A stretch of 64,000 bases of DNA from Pseudomonas chlororaphis subsp. aurantiaca. GTDB lineage: Bacteria; Pseudomonadota; Gammaproteobacteria; Pseudomonadales; Pseudomonadaceae. The notes beneath the pieces are model-generated. The model did not search any database. It saw only the letters and a program-made list of their open reading frames with translations, and was not told the DNA's origin. The position numbers and the translations under genes were made by a program. Below, piece after piece: positions 25,987 to 34,229 of the stretch (its first letter is position 1; each line of letters opens with the position of its first letter). The stretch lies in assembly GCF_013466605.1 (NCBI RefSeq), contig NZ_CP059162.1:4464001-4528000 (forward strand), written 5' to 3'.

Positions 25987-26533
25987 CTACAGACGCATCT
26001 CTCCTGTCTTCGATAGCAAATGCCGACGAGCCATCCACAGGTTCGACAGCACGAACAGCGTCATCATCTGCGCGGTGTTCTTGACCAAGCCTCGGAACCG
26101 CACCTTGGTATAACCAAACGGGCGCTTGATCCCCCGGAAGGGATGCTCGACCTTGGCCCGCACCTGAGCCATTGATCACGCCCAAAATGCCTGCCGCCAA
26201 CTCATGTTTCTCCAGCAAGCGACGGAAGTTGAGGAGGGTGGTTTCGTCAGGGATACGCTCCAGGCTCAGTCCAGAAAACTGTCGCAGGATCGTGGTCTCG
26301 TACAGCGCTTCTTCCATCGCCGGATCGCTGTAGCCGAACCAGTTCTGCATCAGGGGTATGCGCAGCATCGCCATCAACGGATAAGCCGGACGACCACCCT
26401 CACCCTTCGGGTAGTGCGGCTCAATCAGGGTGATCAACCCCTTCCATGGCACCACCTGATCCATCTCGGTCAGGAACAATTCCTTACGAGTTTGCTTGCG
26501 CTTGCCGGCGTACTCGGCGTCGGCAAAGGTCAT
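25987..26533 (-). mobile_element. IS5-family transposase remnant
   Basis: The N-terminal part (MTFADAEYAGKRKQ; FLTEMDQVVPWKGLITLIEP; GRPAYPLMAMLRI; FGYSDPAMEEALYET; IPDETTLLNFRRLLEKHEL) is intact IS5-group transposase. It then jumps, with a frameshift near 26170, into the last 60 residues (VRAKVEHPFRGIKRPFGYTK, then NTAQMMTLFVLSNLWMAR). The central part with the DDE residues is missing, so the element is dead. I could not define terminal inverted repeats. It separates the fec locus from the bacteriocin locus. Confidence 0.85.
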
Positions 26534-26895
26534 CTGCTTAATCGGAAAACTTGGTGACAGGTGTCCGTGGATTTTGCCAAATCAGGAAGTCTTTTTCAGG
26601 GTGTCAAATCATGAATTTGACACTTCTCTCTCTTCTGTTGTGGAAAGCCTCCATCCTCAACGGAACATTCCCCCTGGTTTTCATCCACTCAAACGCTACC
26701 TAGAATCGTCTAAAACACCGTGGCGTCAAAAACGACTGGAGAACATTTAGCACAGCATCTTGCCACATCAGATCTGAGACATTTCTTTTCAGCCTTTTCT
26801 GATTTCTTCACGATCGCATCCACGCAATCATTTGCCTTGAATGCAAGCGCTAGTCGCATTCGATGCAATCACTATCACTACAAGTGAAAACACTC
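26534..26895. promoter_or_regulatory. Upstream region of the bacteriocin genes with a perfect palindrome
   Basis: This is a 362-base low-GC gap. At 26601-26623 there is a perfect inverted repeat, GTGTCAAAT-CATGA-ATTTGACAC (9-base arms, 5-base centre). The lack of a T-tract and its distance (about 270 bases) from the first precursor gene favour a protein-binding site over a terminator. No other clear promoter element was recognised. Confidence 0.45.
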
Positions 26896-27111
26896 ATGAA
26901 AGAACTGAACGAAAATGAAGTACTCCATGCCAGCGGTGCCGGCACCATCAAAACACTGGAATTCTACCTCCCTGTGTTTGACCTTGGAAAAGTAACCGGC
27001 ATCATGCCTACCCTTCCTATGAAACCTTGTCCTCTCTGGGACTGGATAGGCCGTGATAATGCTGTTGCGAAACCAGCTCCACTACCCCCAAACTTCCATA
27101 GTTTCTGGTAA
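26896..27111 (+). CDS. Putative bacteriocin/microcin precursor with double-glycine-type leader (peptide 1)
   Basis: This is a 71-residue peptide. The leader is MKELNENEVLHASGA(G), which matches the leader of peptide 2 at the positions known to matter in class II microcins (KEL, E-V/I, SGA). Cleavage is expected after GA or AG, as in microcin V (SGG) and E492 (GAG). The mature part (about 55 residues) is unlike common microcins: it is rich in Pro and aromatics (FYLPVFDLGK, PTLPMKPCPLWDWIG, ends PLPPNFHSFW) and has one Cys. It could be a bacteriocin, one half of a two-peptide pair, or a signalling peptide. The ATG at 26896 was chosen over 26863 because it gives the canonical leader. Confidence 0.65.
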   Translation: MKELNENEVLHASGAGTIKTLEFYLPVFDLGKVTGIMPTLPMKPCPLWDWIGRDNAVAKPAPLPPNFHSFW

Positions 27112-27237
27112 GGACGCTGAGCGATAAGTAAATAGGCCACCAACATTCAGAGAGATAGCGCCTCCAACTTTAATGGAGCCCTAAGTCAACTGAACATTGG
27201 TACAACACCATTCCCACTCTAAATAAATGGTAGAAAA

Positions 27238-27543
27238 ATGAAAGAATTGACCATCAGTGAAATTGACGCTGTTTCCGGAGCTCTATCGCTAAAGGAGTCC
27301 ATTACGGGCAGTGTAATCGGCACGATAGGCGGTAGCTGGGTCGGTGCAATTGCCGGGGGCAAGTTCGGCGCCAGCGCCGGCGGTTGGATCGTGGGCGGCA
27401 TCGCCGCCGGAGTTGGCATGCTGTATGGGACCGCTCTCGGTGCTATCGGCGGGGGTATCGGCGGCGCCTTGGTAGGCCCAGAACTCGCAGGCAGAATTGC
27501 GATGGAAGCAGGCCGCATCCTGTTTGGCAATTCAAAGTCCTGA
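27238..27543 (+). CDS. Putative class II microcin/bacteriocin precursor, Gly/Ala-rich (peptide 2)
   Basis: This is a 101-residue peptide with leader MKELTISEIDAVSGA, close to the microcin V leader pattern (15 residues, ending S-G-G/A). The predicted mature peptide of 86 residues is almost entirely small and hydrophobic, with repeated GxxxG-type motifs (GSVIGTIGGSWVGAIAGG, GGWIVGGIAAGVG, GAIGGGIGGALVG). This composition is typical of pore-forming class II bacteriocins. It lies 126 bases after peptide 1 and upstream of a full C39-ABC/HlyD/TolC exporter. Toxicity is inferred, not shown. Confidence 0.8.
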   Translation: MKELTISEIDAVSGALSLKESITGSVIGTIGGSWVGAIAGGKFGASAGGWIVGGIAAGVGMLYGTALGAIGGGIGGALVGPELAGRIAMEAGRILFGNSKS

Positions 27544-27551
27544 TCTGAACC

Positions 27552-27590
27552 AGCGTGCTTGTCTGAATAGATAGGATGGGCAGGCACGCT
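27552..27590 (+). terminator. Hairpin after peptide 2 gene, possible terminator
   Basis: Arms AGCGTGCTTG and CAGGCACGCT pair at 9 of 10 positions around a 19-base loop, starting 9 bases after the stop codon. There is no T-tract, so it may act as an RNA-stabilising hairpin or processing site rather than a terminator. Confidence 0.4.
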
Positions 27591-28316
27591 CAGGCATTCT
27601 AGGATAGTCATACCTCACCATTGACTCTTCCTTACATCAGTCTAGACCGCCCCCATTCAGATACTCGACAGCGCCAGTGCACCGTACCGCCCAGCACAAT
27701 TCAGATTGAATACAATCACACCCTAGATGATATAGACCTCAACTTCACTGGCAGTCACAATTAGTACATTCGCAAAAAACACACATTACCTATATAGCCG
27801 ACGGCACACCGCTCCTGCCAGAAGCGTGCAAGAGAAACCTCAACCCCCGCCGATCCGCACAACCGCGTGAGAAATAGCTCTCAACATTTTAGAAAATAAA
27901 AAGCAAGGCTAACCAAGATCTTCCAACCTTCCTTAAAAAATACAAAATTTAAGAATCGCCCTATACCCATCGACCAACTTGACCAATAGATTAATCAAAT
28001 AGCCTTTCAGCAAAAACTTCTCTAACTTTAGGAGACCAAAAAATGTCGACAGCTTGTTTATTGCGCTTTTATCTATTGCCAGTTTATTGATCAGCTCGTG
28101 AAGACTCATGAGGGTATACGCTATACGCCCTATATCTTCCTTACCGCTACGACCAGATAAATTTATCACCTTCCTGAAACGTCCATAAGTTCCTCTCTCT
28201 GGCAAGGCCATCATCGAGAGCCACTTCTCGGACGTTTCCCACCATCCCTAGCAACACAGTCGACCTCTCATTATTAGCTGATGACTCCAAATGATTGATT
28301 ACAGGACACTTGCTCG
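27591..28316. other. Low-GC gap between precursor and exporter genes
   Basis: No plus-strand gene longer than a few codons is seen over about 720 bases. An immunity gene would be expected here in a typical microcin cluster. The only sizeable reading frame is the minus-strand one at 27933-28214, listed separately. The composition is clearly lower in GC than the exporter genes. Confidence 0.5.
27933..28214 (-). CDS. Hypothetical small basic protein, candidate immunity protein
   Basis: This 93-residue reading frame is opposite to the flanking genes. The product is Lys/Leu/Ile-rich with an amphipathic helical C-terminal half (LINKLAIDKSAINKLSTFFG, LLKLEKFLLKGYLINLLVKL). Small basic amphipathic or membrane-associated proteins are typical of bacteriocin immunity, and none is otherwise visible in the locus. 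The ribosome site is weak and the orientation unusual, so it may be a chance frame in AT-rich DNA. Confidence 0.35.
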   Translation of the reverse strand: MMALPERGTYGRFRKVINLSGRSGKEDIGRIAYTLMSLHELINKLAIDKSAINKLSTFFGLLKLEKFLLKGYLINLLVKLVDGYRAILKFCIF

Positions 28317-29588
28317 ATGACACAAACAGCCTTGTTCCGTAAGGAAGCGCTCGACGCGCAACACGCCAGCGGGCTGGGCGAAATCGTGCTGATCCGTCCC
28401 GTCTCCTTCGCTTTCCTCACTTTGCTGGCTACCGCAATGGCTCTTCTGGTTGTGGTTTTTTTCTTGTTTGGCAGCTACACCAAACGCAGCACCGTCAGCG
28501 GTCAACTGCTCCCTGCCAGCGGCCAGGTCAAGGTGCATGCCCCCCAGCCCGGTATCGTGCTTGAGAAATTCGTTCACGAGGGAAAGGCAGTGAAGCGCGG
28601 CGAACGCCTGATGATCCTCTCCAGCGAACGCTACGGCAACGATGCAGGACCGGTACAGGCGGGTATCAGTCACAAGCTCGAACAACGCCGCGACTCCCTG
28701 CACGATGAGCTTGAGAAGATCCGCCGTCTGCAGGTCGACGAGCGCGACAGCCTGACCAGCAAGGTTGCCAGCCTGCAACGCGAACTAGCCACCCTCTCCG
28801 AGCAGGCCAACAGCCAGCGGCGCTTGCTGGCCCTGGCCAGCGATGCCGTCGAGCGCTACCAGGGACTGATGGACAAGGGCTACATCTCTATGGACCAACT
28901 CCAGCAGCGCCAGGCCGAACTTCTCGGCCAGCGCCAGACATTGCAAGGACTGGAACGTGAACGTACCTCCCTGCAGCAGCAATTGATCGAACGCCGCAAC
29001 GAGCTAACCGGCCTCTCGGCTCGCCAGGCCAACCAGCTCGCGGAAACCCAGCGCCAACTCTCGGCCTTGGAACAGGACTTGGCGGAAAGTGAGGCCAAAC
29101 GCACCCTACTGATTATCGCGCCAGAAAGTGGTATCGCCACTGCAGTACTCGCCGAGGTTGGGCAGACCGTCGACAGCTCGCGCCCGCTGCTGAGCATCGT
29201 TCCCGCCGATACCCCATTGCAAGCAGAGCTCTATGCACCGAGCAAGTCCATTGGATTCATTAAACAGGGGGATTCTGTGTTGATTCGCTACCAGGCCTAC
29301 CCATATCAGAAGTTCGGCCAGTACCACGGCCAGGTGCAGTCGATTTCCCGCACCAGCGTGCCATTCGCCGAGCTGTCCAGCATGACTGGTGGAATACCCA
29401 GACTAGGCCAGGACGGCGAGCAGCTATACCGCCTGCAGGTCAGCCTGGACGCTCAGGCGGTCACCGCCTACGGCCAGCCTCGCCCATTGCAGAGCGGCAT
29501 GCTGCTCGACGCCGACATTCTCCAGGACACCCGCCGCCTCTACGAATGGGTGCTTGAACCGCTTTACAGCCTCACCGGCAAACTCTAG
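28317..29588 (+). CDS. HlyD-family periplasmic adaptor of a bacteriocin exporter (CvaA-like)
   Basis: This 423-residue protein has a cytoplasmic N-terminus (RKEALDAQHASGLGEIVLIRP), one membrane helix (about residues 32-55) and a lipoyl/barrel-sandwich half-motif (VSGQLLPASGQVKVHAPQPG). A long coiled coil of about 170 residues follows (LEQRRDSLHDELEKIRR and on), then the second half of the barrel (IIAPESGIATAVLAEVGQTV) and a C-terminal beta domain. It links the inner-membrane ABC transporter to the outer-membrane channel. The three exporter genes are essentially contiguous. Confidence 0.9.
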   Translation: MTQTALFRKEALDAQHASGLGEIVLIRPVSFAFLTLLATAMALLVVVFFLFGSYTKRSTVSGQLLPASGQVKVHAPQPGIVLEKFVHEGKAVKRGERLMILSSERYGNDAGPVQAGISHKLEQRRDSLHDELEKIRRLQVDERDSLTSKVASLQRELATLSEQANSQRRLLALASDAVERYQGLMDKGYISMDQLQQRQAELLGQRQTLQGLERERTSLQQQLIERRNELTGLSARQANQLAETQRQLSALEQDLAESEAKRTLLIIAPESGIATAVLAEVGQTVDSSRPLLSIVPADTPLQAELYAPSKSIGFIKQGDSVLIRYQAYPYQKFGQYHGQVQSISRTSVPFAELSSMTGGIPRLGQDGEQLYRLQVSLDAQAVTAYGQPRPLQSGMLLDADILQDTRRLYEWVLEPLYSLTGKL

Positions 29589-29599
29589 GAACGACTATC

Positions 29600-31759
29600 G
29601 TGGTATTTCTCGAAACACTCGCCTTGCGCCTGAGGCGGCGCTTGCCATTGATACTGCAGACCGAAGCTACCGAATGCGGTCTGGCCTGCCTAGCGATGGT
29701 CGCCGGCTACCACGGCTACCACACCAATCTGATGGAGCTGCGCCGTCGCTTCACCATATCGCTCAAGGGTATTTCCTTGAAGCAATTGATCCAGACCGCA
29801 CACCATCTGCAGTTAGGCACCCGCGCAGTGAAGCTGGACCTCGCCGACCTGGGCAAGCTTAAACTGCCCTGCGTGCTGCACTGGAACTTCAATCACTTCG
29901 TCGTGCTGAAGGCTGTCGACAGCCGCGGCGCGCTGCTCCACGATCCCGCCCACGGGCTCCGTCGACTTAGCCAGGAAGAGCTCTCACGCAGTTTCACTGG
30001 TGTCGCCCTGGAGTTCTGGCCGGACAGCGGCTTCGAGAAACAGCAAGCCCCGCCGCGCATCAAGCTACTGGGTATGCTTGGCAAGGTCACTGGGCTTTAC
30101 CGTTCGCTGACCCAGGTTCTGTTGCTCGCGGGCGCGCTAGAGGTGTTCTCGCTGGTCAGTCCGTTCTTCCTGCAGTGGACCATCGACAACGTCATTGTCA
30201 GCGAAGATCGCGACTTGCTCAGCACTCTAGTCATCGGCTTCGGCCTGCTGCTGCTGATGCAGCAGGCAGTCAGCGGGGTCCGCAGCTGGGTGATGATGCA
30301 CATGAGCACCCTGCTTGGCGTGCAATGGCAGGCCAACGTCTTCAGCCACCTGCTGCGCCTGCCCATCCAATATTTTGAAAAACGCCATCTGGGCGATGTC
30401 GTCTCGCGCTTCGGCGCGGTAGACAGCATCCAGCAAACCCTTACCGCCGCCTTTCTCTCGGCGGTGCTGGACGGCCTGATGACCCTTGCCACCCTCGGCA
30501 TGATGTTGCTCTACAGCCCGCCATTGGCAGCCATCGCCATCGCTGCCATGAGTATCTACGCTCTGGGACGCTGGATATGGTACCGACCACTTCGCAATGC
30601 CACCGAGGAGCAGATAGTGCATGCCGCTCGCCAGCAAAGCCACTTCCTCGAGACGATACGTGGCATCCGCCCGTTGAAGCTGTTCCAGCGCCAAGACGAA
30701 CGCCGCTCAGTATGGCTCAGTCTGCTGGTGGAACAGATCAATGCCGGTCTGCGTACGCAGAAATTACAACTGCTCTATCAACAAATGAACGGCCTGCTGT
30801 TCGGCATAGAGAACCTGCTGGTGATTTGGCTCGGTGCGACCATGGTAATGGACGGCCAGTTCAGCGTTGGAGTACTGATGGCCTTCAACGCTTATAAGTC
30901 GCAGTTTGACGGTCGAGTCGGCAGCCTGATAGATAAGTTTTTCGAGCTGCGCATGCTGCAACTTCAAGGTGAACGTCTGGCTGACATCGTCCTCCAGACC
31001 CCGGAAAATAGTCACGGCAACCTCAGCCCGGATAGCCTGCGCGAACGCGATGCGGCGATCGAGATACACGGCCTGCACTATCGTTATTCGGAGCAAGAGC
31101 CGTGGGTGCTCGACGGCATTGACCTGCATATCGGTGCCGGCGAGTCGGTGGCCATCGTCGGTCCTTCGGGCTGCGGCAAGAGTACCCTGCTCAACGTTCT
31201 GCTCGGCATCCTACCACCCAGTGAGGGACAGATCCGTGTAGCCGGCCTGGAACTCTCACAACTGGGGTTGGATGGGCTGCGAGAACTGGTCGGCACGGTC
31301 CTGCAGGACGATGTGTTATTCGCCGGGTCATTGACCGAAAATATTAGTTTCTTCGACTCGCATGTGGACATGCCCTGGCTGATCCAATGCGCGCAGATGG
31401 CTGCCATCCACGACGATATCCAGGGCATGCCGATGGGTTACAACACCCTGGTCGGCGATATGGGCACGGTCCTTTCCGGTGGGCAGAAGCAACGCGTGAT
31501 GCTGGCCCGAGCGCTGTACAAGAAACCGAAAATATTATTCCTCGACGAGGCTACAAGCCACCTCGATGTGCATTGCGAGCAACGGGTGAATGCCGCCATC
31601 CGTGCACTGCGGATTACCCGTATCATGGTCGCCCACCGCCCCGAGACCATAGCCTCCGCGGATCGAATAATCGTCCTCGGACAGGGTAAGGTGGTATTGG
31701 ACGAGAGCGCTGCGGACCTGGCCAAACGGCAGACCATGGCTACGCAGGAGCAGATCTGA
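29600..31759 (+). CDS. C39 peptidase-containing ABC exporter (CvaB-like)
   Basis: This 719-residue bacteriocin-processing transporter has an N-terminal C39 peptidase with Cys26 in TEATECGLACLAM, His99 in FNHFVVLK and Asp115 in LHDPAHG, all intact, so it should cut after the GA/GG of the leader. A six-helix transmembrane domain and an ATPase follow: Walker A GPSGCGKST (about 521-529), signature LSGGQKQR (about 626), Walker B ILFLDEAT and the switch His in MVAHRPET. The start is GTG 11 bases after the adaptor stop. Its stop overlaps the next start (TGATG). Confidence 0.93.
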   Translation: MVFLETLALRLRRRLPLILQTEATECGLACLAMVAGYHGYHTNLMELRRRFTISLKGISLKQLIQTAHHLQLGTRAVKLDLADLGKLKLPCVLHWNFNHFVVLKAVDSRGALLHDPAHGLRRLSQEELSRSFTGVALEFWPDSGFEKQQAPPRIKLLGMLGKVTGLYRSLTQVLLLAGALEVFSLVSPFFLQWTIDNVIVSEDRDLLSTLVIGFGLLLLMQQAVSGVRSWVMMHMSTLLGVQWQANVFSHLLRLPIQYFEKRHLGDVVSRFGAVDSIQQTLTAAFLSAVLDGLMTLATLGMMLLYSPPLAAIAIAAMSIYALGRWIWYRPLRNATEEQIVHAARQQSHFLETIRGIRPLKLFQRQDERRSVWLSLLVEQINAGLRTQKLQLLYQQMNGLLFGIENLLVIWLGATMVMDGQFSVGVLMAFNAYKSQFDGRVGSLIDKFFELRMLQLQGERLADIVLQTPENSHGNLSPDSLRERDAAIEIHGLHYRYSEQEPWVLDGIDLHIGAGESVAIVGPSGCGKSTLLNVLLGILPPSEGQIRVAGLELSQLGLDGLRELVGTVLQDDVLFAGSLTENISFFDSHVDMPWLIQCAQMAAIHDDIQGMPMGYNTLVGDMGTVLSGGQKQRVMLARALYKKPKILFLDEATSHLDVHCEQRVNAAIRALRITRIMVAHRPETIASADRIIVLGQGKVVLDESAADLAKRQTMATQEQI

Positions 31760-33162
31760 TGCGCCCGCTAGTCTGTCTAATGATCTGCCTGCTGGGTACC
31801 GCACCCTTCGCTGCGGCCTACGAGCCGGATGTGTTCGGCACCACCAACCATACTGTGTACAGTCTTGGAGGACGCAATCTGCCCTGCCTTCCGGGGACAC
31901 TACCGGCAGAACTGACTCTGGAAGAAGCCATCGAACGAATTCTCTGTCATGACCCACAAACCCGTCTTGCCTGGGCCAATACCAAAGTACAGGCGGCGCA
32001 GCTCGGTATCGCGCGCTCAGCCTTCCTGCCTCGCCTCGACGGACGCCTCGATGGTAACCGGAGCACCACTGACATCGATTACCGGGATATCCCCGGCCAA
32101 TCCACCGAGGGGCATCGTCAGCGCCGCGGCGCCAGTCTCGAACTGAGCTGGGTATTGTTCGACTTCGGTCGGCGCAGCGCCGCCCTGCGCAATGCCCAGC
32201 AACTCCTGCTGGCGGCCAACGCCAGCCAGGAAGCGACCCTGCAAAATACCTTTATCCTCGCCGCCCAGGCCTACTACGATACCCTGGCCGCGCAGCGCAG
32301 TCTGGCTGCATCACAACAGGTGACGGAACTCGCGGAGCAGAACTTCAAAGCCGCCGACGCCAAGTACAAGGCCGGCGCCGCAGCACTCTCCGACCGCTTG
32401 CAAGCACAAACCGCGTTGTCCCAGGCAAGCCTGCGCCAGACCCGTGATGAGGGTACCTTGCGCAACGCCCTTGGCGTCATCGCCCTACGTATGGGGCTAC
32501 CGCCGGACACTCCTCTACACTTGGCCAGCGAGCTGGAAGCGCTATCCAATACCGACTTCGTCAAGGGCATCGATGATCTGATCGCTGAGGCTCGTCGCGA
32601 ACATCCGGCACTACTCGCCGCCCAGGCGAAACTGAAAGCCGCAGGAGCCGCAGTGATAGAAAGCCGAGCCATGGGCCGCCCGAGCTTGGCACTAACCGCC
32701 AACATAGCTCGCACCCGCAATGATCAGTCATTGGCGTTTAATGGTGATACTCGCGAATTCGACCGAAGCATCGGCCTGCAACTGAAGATTCCTCTGTTTG
32801 AAGGCTTCGAGCGTACTTATCAGGTCCGGAATGCCTTGGCTCGCAAGGAAGCCAGTCAAATGGAGTTGGCAGATACCGAACAGCAGGTATCGCTGGAAGT
32901 CTGGAGCAACTACCAATCGCTGAGTACAGAAACCCGCAGCCTGACACGCACCCGAGAGCTGGTCGAACAATCGCGCCAGAGTCTGGAAGTAGTGCAAGGG
33001 CGCTATCGCTCGGGGGTCGGAAGCATGATCGAACTGCTCAACGCCTTGACCGCCTACGCCAGCGCCGAAGAGCAACACACCCAGGCCCTCAGCAACTGGC
33101 AGACCTCACGTCTGCGCTTGGCTGCCAGCCTTGGTCGCCTAGGGTTCTGGACGTTACCCTGA
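31759..33162 (+). CDS. TolC-family outer-membrane channel of the bacteriocin exporter
   Basis: This 467-residue protein has a signal peptide (MRPLVCLMICLLGTAPFAAA), then two OEP repeats beginning LTLEEAIERILCHDPQTRLA and continuing to LAASLGRLG. The coiled-coil helical barrel regions are evident (QVTELAEQNFKAADAKYKAG; TRELVEQSRQSLEVVQGRYR). It completes a dedicated type I secretion path, so the system need not borrow the housekeeping TolC. It is translationally coupled to the ABC gene. Confidence 0.92.
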   Translation: MRPLVCLMICLLGTAPFAAAYEPDVFGTTNHTVYSLGGRNLPCLPGTLPAELTLEEAIERILCHDPQTRLAWANTKVQAAQLGIARSAFLPRLDGRLDGNRSTTDIDYRDIPGQSTEGHRQRRGASLELSWVLFDFGRRSAALRNAQQLLLAANASQEATLQNTFILAAQAYYDTLAAQRSLAASQQVTELAEQNFKAADAKYKAGAAALSDRLQAQTALSQASLRQTRDEGTLRNALGVIALRMGLPPDTPLHLASELEALSNTDFVKGIDDLIAEARREHPALLAAQAKLKAAGAAVIESRAMGRPSLALTANIARTRNDQSLAFNGDTREFDRSIGLQLKIPLFEGFERTYQVRNALARKEASQMELADTEQQVSLEVWSNYQSLSTETRSLTRTRELVEQSRQSLEVVQGRYRSGVGSMIELLNALTAYASAEEQHTQALSNWQTSRLRLAASLGRLGFWTLP

Positions 33163-33546
33163 ATAGCTGCTGCAGGGCCGATCTGCTGCCTGTGGATCAC
33201 CTTTCCGCCAGAGCGTCACGAGAGAAAGCAGTTCGACAGCTGCTTTCGATGGTCATGGCTTTCTTGAAATAGCGATGCTGATTTCAATAGTGCTGGTAAT
33301 CGGGGGGCATATAACTGTAAGCGAGCATCATGTTTAGACGCTCTTTTGCTTGTCGCTGTCCTTGTAAGTCATTTGCCTATTCTCTTGTAGGTTTTTTGTT
33401 GTACTGACTTACAGATCTACAGTTTTTTTGAGGTACGACAATTTTCTCTACGCTTGTACGAGGAAGCAACTAGACAAAATACTGATCTGGACTAGCTTGA
33501 AAATTCTCCTTCGGGAGGAGTTTCATTAATCAATGGAGTGAGCCTC
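33163..33546. other. Intergenic region between exporter and chitin-degradation genes
   Basis: The main structure is a hairpin at 33224-33247 (GAAAGCAG / CTGCTTTC, 8-base loop) 62 bases after the exporter stop, without T-tract. The remainder is low in GC with several T-runs and probably holds the promoter for the chitin genes. No gene is seen. Confidence 0.45.
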
Positions 33547-34183
33547 GTGAACAAACCATTAGTTCAACCGAAACACGGTCGTGTCGTATCCCCCTCCAGC
33601 CGTGGTGCTGTCGCCATCGAACTAGGACTCCTTGGCGCTTGGCAGGTCAATGAGATGGAGGGTGGCAAAAACTTCCCGGACCTAGTGGCTAGTGGGTGGA
33701 CCTTTCCAGAAACCATACGAGAGCGATGTCGCCAGCGTTGTGCCACCGGCTGATGGGCATATCCTCAGCGGCGGCAAGACCGACGAGCGTGATTGCCTCA
33801 ACTTCACCAATGAAGAAATGTCGAAGAAGCTTGGCCGTGCATTCTCCTGGCCGTTGCTCAACGTCGACCCGGGGCAGGTGTTCCAGGTCAAGTGGGAGTA
33901 CACCGCTCCTCATGTGACCCGCGGCTACAGCTGGTTCATCACCAAAGATGGCTGGGATCCGAAACAGCGTATCAGCCGTGCGCAACTGGAGCCGCAAGCC
34001 TTTTTCAAGGACTTCTATACGCAAGTTCCCTTTGACCAACACGGCGATGAACTGAAGGCCAAGGTCGAACATCAAGTGACCCTGCCCAGGAACAAGAAAG
34101 GCCATCACGTGATTGTGCTGGCGTGGATTGTCGCCGACACCGGCAATGCGTTCTATCAGGCATTCGACGTCGACTTCAAATAA
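33547..34183 (+). pseudogene. AA10 chitin-active lytic polysaccharide monooxygenase, frameshifted, no signal peptide
   Basis: The N-terminal part (KHGRVVSPSSRGAVAIELG, then WQVNEMEGGKNFPDLV) and the larger C-terminal part (PFQKPYESDVASVVPP; DCLNFTNEEM; TRGYSWFITKDGWDP; HHVIVLAWIVADTGNAFYQ) together make one complete AA10 domain. The two parts are in different frames, joined at 33694-33698 (GGGTGG), where one extra base restores the frame if removed. The GTG at 33547 follows GGAG. The copper-binding His would be that of HGRV, but only nine residues precede it, so there is no Sec signal. The cause is either a real mutation or a sequencing error. Confidence 0.8.
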
Positions 34184-34229
34184 CGGCAGAAGTCGTCACT
34201 CTCTTTAAATGGTTCTGAAGGATTAGAGC

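Noticed and set aside
28043..28090. 15-codon plus-strand frame with a strong AGGAG ribosome site in the bacteriocin gap
   Set aside because: Too short and without a leader or other feature; probably chance, although a tiny peptide cannot be excluded.
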